A stretch of DNA of 8,840 bases from positions 1 to 8,840 of the forward strand of contig CABSMN010000034.1 in assembly GCA_902478765.1 (NCBI GenBank), in the 5' to 3' direction. This DNA is from an uncultured Collinsella sp. (GTDB lineage: Bacteria; Actinomycetota; Coriobacteriia; Coriobacteriales; Coriobacteriaceae). Both the position numbers and the translations under genes were made by a program. The notes under the pieces were generated by a model. The model searched no databases and was not told the origin of the DNA. It was given only the letters and a program-made list of their open reading frames with translations. This document shows, piece after piece, positions 7,619-8,840 of this stretch (positions are counted from its first letter, which is position 1; every line of letters begins with the position of its first letter).

Positions 7619-7641
7619 ATACAGCCAAGTACAGGCTGTAT
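7619..7641. repeat. 8-bp inverted repeat
   Basis: ATACAGCC (7619-7626) and GGCTGTAT (7634-7641) are perfectly complementary around the 7-base loop AAGTACA. The 3' side is followed by TTATCG, a weak T tract at best. It may be a protein-binding inverted repeat or an RNA hairpin; nothing decides between these. Confidence 0.45.
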
Positions 7642-7712
7642 TTATCGCGGCGATTTACACAGATATAGCGACTGTAACGGACAAGCGTGTCGCCGTATTT
7701 ATTCCAATAGTT

Positions 7713-7733
7713 CACTTGACCGGTGGACAAGTG
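7713..7733. repeat. Imperfect 21-bp inverted repeat
   Basis: CACTTG (7713-7718) and CAAGTG (7728-7733) are complementary. Inside an A-A mismatch, CC/GG pairs continue the dyad, leaving GGT as the loop. No clear promoter or gene start lies beside it. Confidence 0.45.
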
Positions 7734-7901
7734 GGCGATTGCAACGATATGCCAAACGGGATGGGCTCTATTCGGGGACGCCGTAGAGGTAATGGCGGGG
7801 GAGTACGGCGGGCGCTCTGAGAGCCGCTGTATGACCCCATGTCTCCTTAACTCGATTATTTATGTTTCAAGCCACGAATCGGTCGAACAATTGCCAAAAG
7901 A

Positions 7902-7929
7902 AAGGCCCATGCAGGATTGCACGGGCCTT
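7902..7929 (-). terminator. Rho-independent terminator of the kinase transcript
   Basis: AAGGCCC (7902-7908) pairs with GGGCCTT (7923-7929). Across an A-C mismatch, an inner TGCA/TGCA stem closes the loop GGAT. Read on the minus strand, the stem is followed by a T-rich tail (TTTCTTTTGG), which gives the direction. It lies 110 bp past the histidine kinase stop and 19 bp past the stop of the Cys-rich frame ending at 7949. Confidence 0.8.
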
Positions 7930-7948
7930 ACATCAGATCAAATTTGAG

Positions 7949-8047
7949 CTAGAAGCACCAAGCGGGGCAGACGCAACACCATCCCGTCGCGGCCTCGGCG
8001 AGCGACATATCGCAGTCGAGGTAGACATCAAGGAAATCGTCAGATCC
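7949..8047 (-). other. Cys/Trp-rich open frame between kinase stop and terminator
   Basis: One frame out from the kinase, the minus strand reads through the kinase stop and ends at TAG (7951-7949) just before the terminator. It encodes 32 codons (GSDDFLDVYLDCDMSL, then AEAATGWCCVCPAWCF). Four of the last nine residues are Cys and two are Trp, after an acidic, hydrophobic stretch. The only ATG would give 19 residues (MSLAEAATGWCCVCPAWCF) and has no ribosome binding site. The next start upstream in frame is a GTG at 8179, deep inside the kinase gene. It may be a small peptide, the 3' remnant of a lost gene, or chance. I do not recognise it. Confidence 0.2.
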
Positions 8048-8809
8048 CGCACAGGGGGACCGCGATGGTGGCCACCGCGCCGCCCGATGGGCCGTTGGCG
8101 AGCGAGACGGAGCCCCCGTGGGCGCTCGCGGCCTCGGAGGCGACGTGGAGGCCGAGCCCGTAGTGGCGGCCTCCGTCACGCGAGGAGCGGGAGGAGTCGT
8201 CTGTGAAGAGGCGCTCGCAGCCGCGTTCGAGGGCGGCGGGAGAGAAGCCCGGTCCGTCGTCGGCCACCTCGATGACGAGGTGGCCGCCCTCGACGTCGCA
8301 GGAGACCGCCACGCGCGAGCGCGCGTGCTCGGCGGCGTTGGCCACGAGGTTCGCGGCGGCTCGCGCCAGGGCGGTTCGGTCGAGCGGGGCCTCGGGCGCG
8401 CCCGCGACAGCGGGGCCCGTGGCCGCGTCGAGCGTCACGCCTCGCGCCCGGGCGATCTGGGCGGCCTCGGCGAGGACCTGCTCGCAGAGCTCGGCCGGCC
8501 GCATGGGGGCCCTCTCCGCCCCGCCGGACCCGCGCGAGGCCTCGATGAGCAGGCGCACGTAGCCGTCGAGCCTTTCGACACTGCCGGCTATGTCGCGCGC
8601 GGCGGCCGCGAGGTCGGCGTCTTTCTCGTCTTCCAGCTCCTCCGCCACGAAGTCGGCGTTGGCGCGCAGCACGGTGAGCGGCGTCTTGAGGTCGTGGGCG
8701 AGCGACGCCACCTGCTCGCGCTGCCCCCGCTCCGCGGCCCAGCGGGCCTCGAGCGACTCGGCAAGGGAGGCCCGCATGGCGTCCATCGCGGCGAGGACGT
8801 CGTTCACCT
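8040..8809 (-). CDS. Sensor histidine kinase, C-terminal part (truncated by contig end)
   Basis: This is the kinase core of a two-component system, which autophosphorylates on His and passes the phosphate to a response regulator. About 256 residues are present; the sensor/membrane part lies beyond the contig end. The GTG at 8807 is only the first start-like codon, not a supported start. Numbered from it, the H-box is SLAHDLKTPLT (phospho-acceptor H38), the N-box NLVANAAEHA (N157), G1 DDGPGF (183-188) and G2 GLGLHVAS (217-224). The segment before the H-box (MDAMRASLAESLEARW) resembles kinases often found beside lantibiotic or bacitracin-type resistance transporters; that link is inference. GC is about 79% over 8281-8580, much higher than the housekeeping genes. 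It ends in VPLCGI and is followed by a minus-strand terminator. Its partner regulator is not in the window. Confidence 0.93.
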
Positions 8810-8840
8810 CTGTCTCTTATACACATCTCCGAGCCCACGA
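8810..8840 (+). other. Illumina Nextera read-2 adapter (artefact)
   Basis: CTGTCTCTTATACACATCT (8810-8828), followed by CCGAGCCCACGA, is the mosaic end and start of the Nextera read-2 adapter, read into from the insert. Translated on the minus strand it gives SEMCIRDR, another known contaminant peptide. Genomic sequence ends at 8809. Confidence 0.98.

Larger units (their letters stand above)
7472..7901. other. Spacer without a convincing gene
   Basis: About 430 bp lie between the tRNA terminator and the minus-strand terminator. GC is about 51% over 7501-7800 by hand count, well below the flanking genes. The open frames inside are short, lack ribosome binding sites or run through hairpins, and none resembles a known protein. 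The stretch holds the TTAAGCAA palindrome and several inverted repeats. I see no tRNA-end duplication, integrase or IS end. Confidence 0.6.

Noticed and set aside
7584..7715. Minus-strand GTG frame of 43 residues rich in aromatic residues
   Set aside because: It begins inside the CACTTG/CAAGTG inverted repeat with no ribosome binding site and crosses another inverted repeat.
7716..7850. Minus-strand ATG frame of about 40 residues after AAGGAG
   Set aside because: The spacing from AAGGAG to ATG is only two bases, and the product is a Pro/Arg/Ser-rich string with no protein-like pattern.
7723..7947. Plus-strand GTG frame of 74 residues
   Set aside because: No ribosome binding site, an inverted repeat at its start, it runs through the minus-strand terminator, and it resembles no family I know.
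7949..8179. 76-residue frame starting at GTG 8179
   Set aside because: Most of it is an out-of-frame shadow of the kinase, low in complexity and without a ribosome binding site. Only its last 32 codons are kept as an observation.

Overview
The window is an 8.8 kb contig whose two ends are sequencing adapter, not genome. Bases 1-48 and 8810-8840 match the Illumina Nextera P5/read-1 and read-2 adapters, so the biological insert is about 49-8809. The insert looks like a high-GC gut-type actinobacterium. The Der-PlsY-GpsA-Rpe cluster, the GC-rich codon use and the CCA-encoding tRNA suggest Coriobacteriia (Collinsella or a relative). That placement is inference, because no phylogenetic marker could be compared.

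Region 1 (49-7275, + strand) is a tightly packed housekeeping block: der (5'-truncated), plsY, gpsA, rpe, a NifS/IscS-type cysteine desulfurase, a Nif3-like dinuclear-metal protein, a coiled-coil/zinc-ribbon protein, and coaBC. Gaps are 0-18 bp. There are an 8-base overlap (der/plsY) and two ATGA stop-start overlaps (desulfurase/Nif3 and Nif3/zinc-ribbon). The block therefore looks like one operon, or a few co-transcribed units, covering ribosome assembly, phospholipid precursor synthesis (GpsA makes glycerol-3-phosphate and PlsY acylates it), pentose phosphates, sulfur/metal handling and coenzyme A synthesis.

Region 2 (7276-7471) holds a sigma70-like promoter, tRNA-Pro(GGG) with encoded CCA, and a strong intrinsic terminator. 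No terminator separates coaBC from the tRNA, so the hairpin probably ends both transcripts.

Region 3 (7472-8039) is a spacer with no convincing gene. It is about 51% GC by hand count over 7501-7800, against 67% over 6301-6600 of coaBC. It holds a 16-bp palindrome with a third half-site copy, several other inverted repeats, and a terminator facing the minus strand. Between that terminator and the kinase stop lies an unexplained Cys/Trp-rich open frame.

Region 4 (8040-8809, - strand) is the C-terminal part of a sensor histidine kinase, cut by the contig end. Its H, N, G1 and G2 boxes are intact. It is far more GC-rich (about 79% over 8281-8580) than the housekeeping block, which marks it as a likely accessory gene, or less likely as the far side of a chimeric join. 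I see no CRISPR array, transposase, phage gene or clearly new multi-gene system. The least explained stretch is the kinase 3' end plus the spacer.
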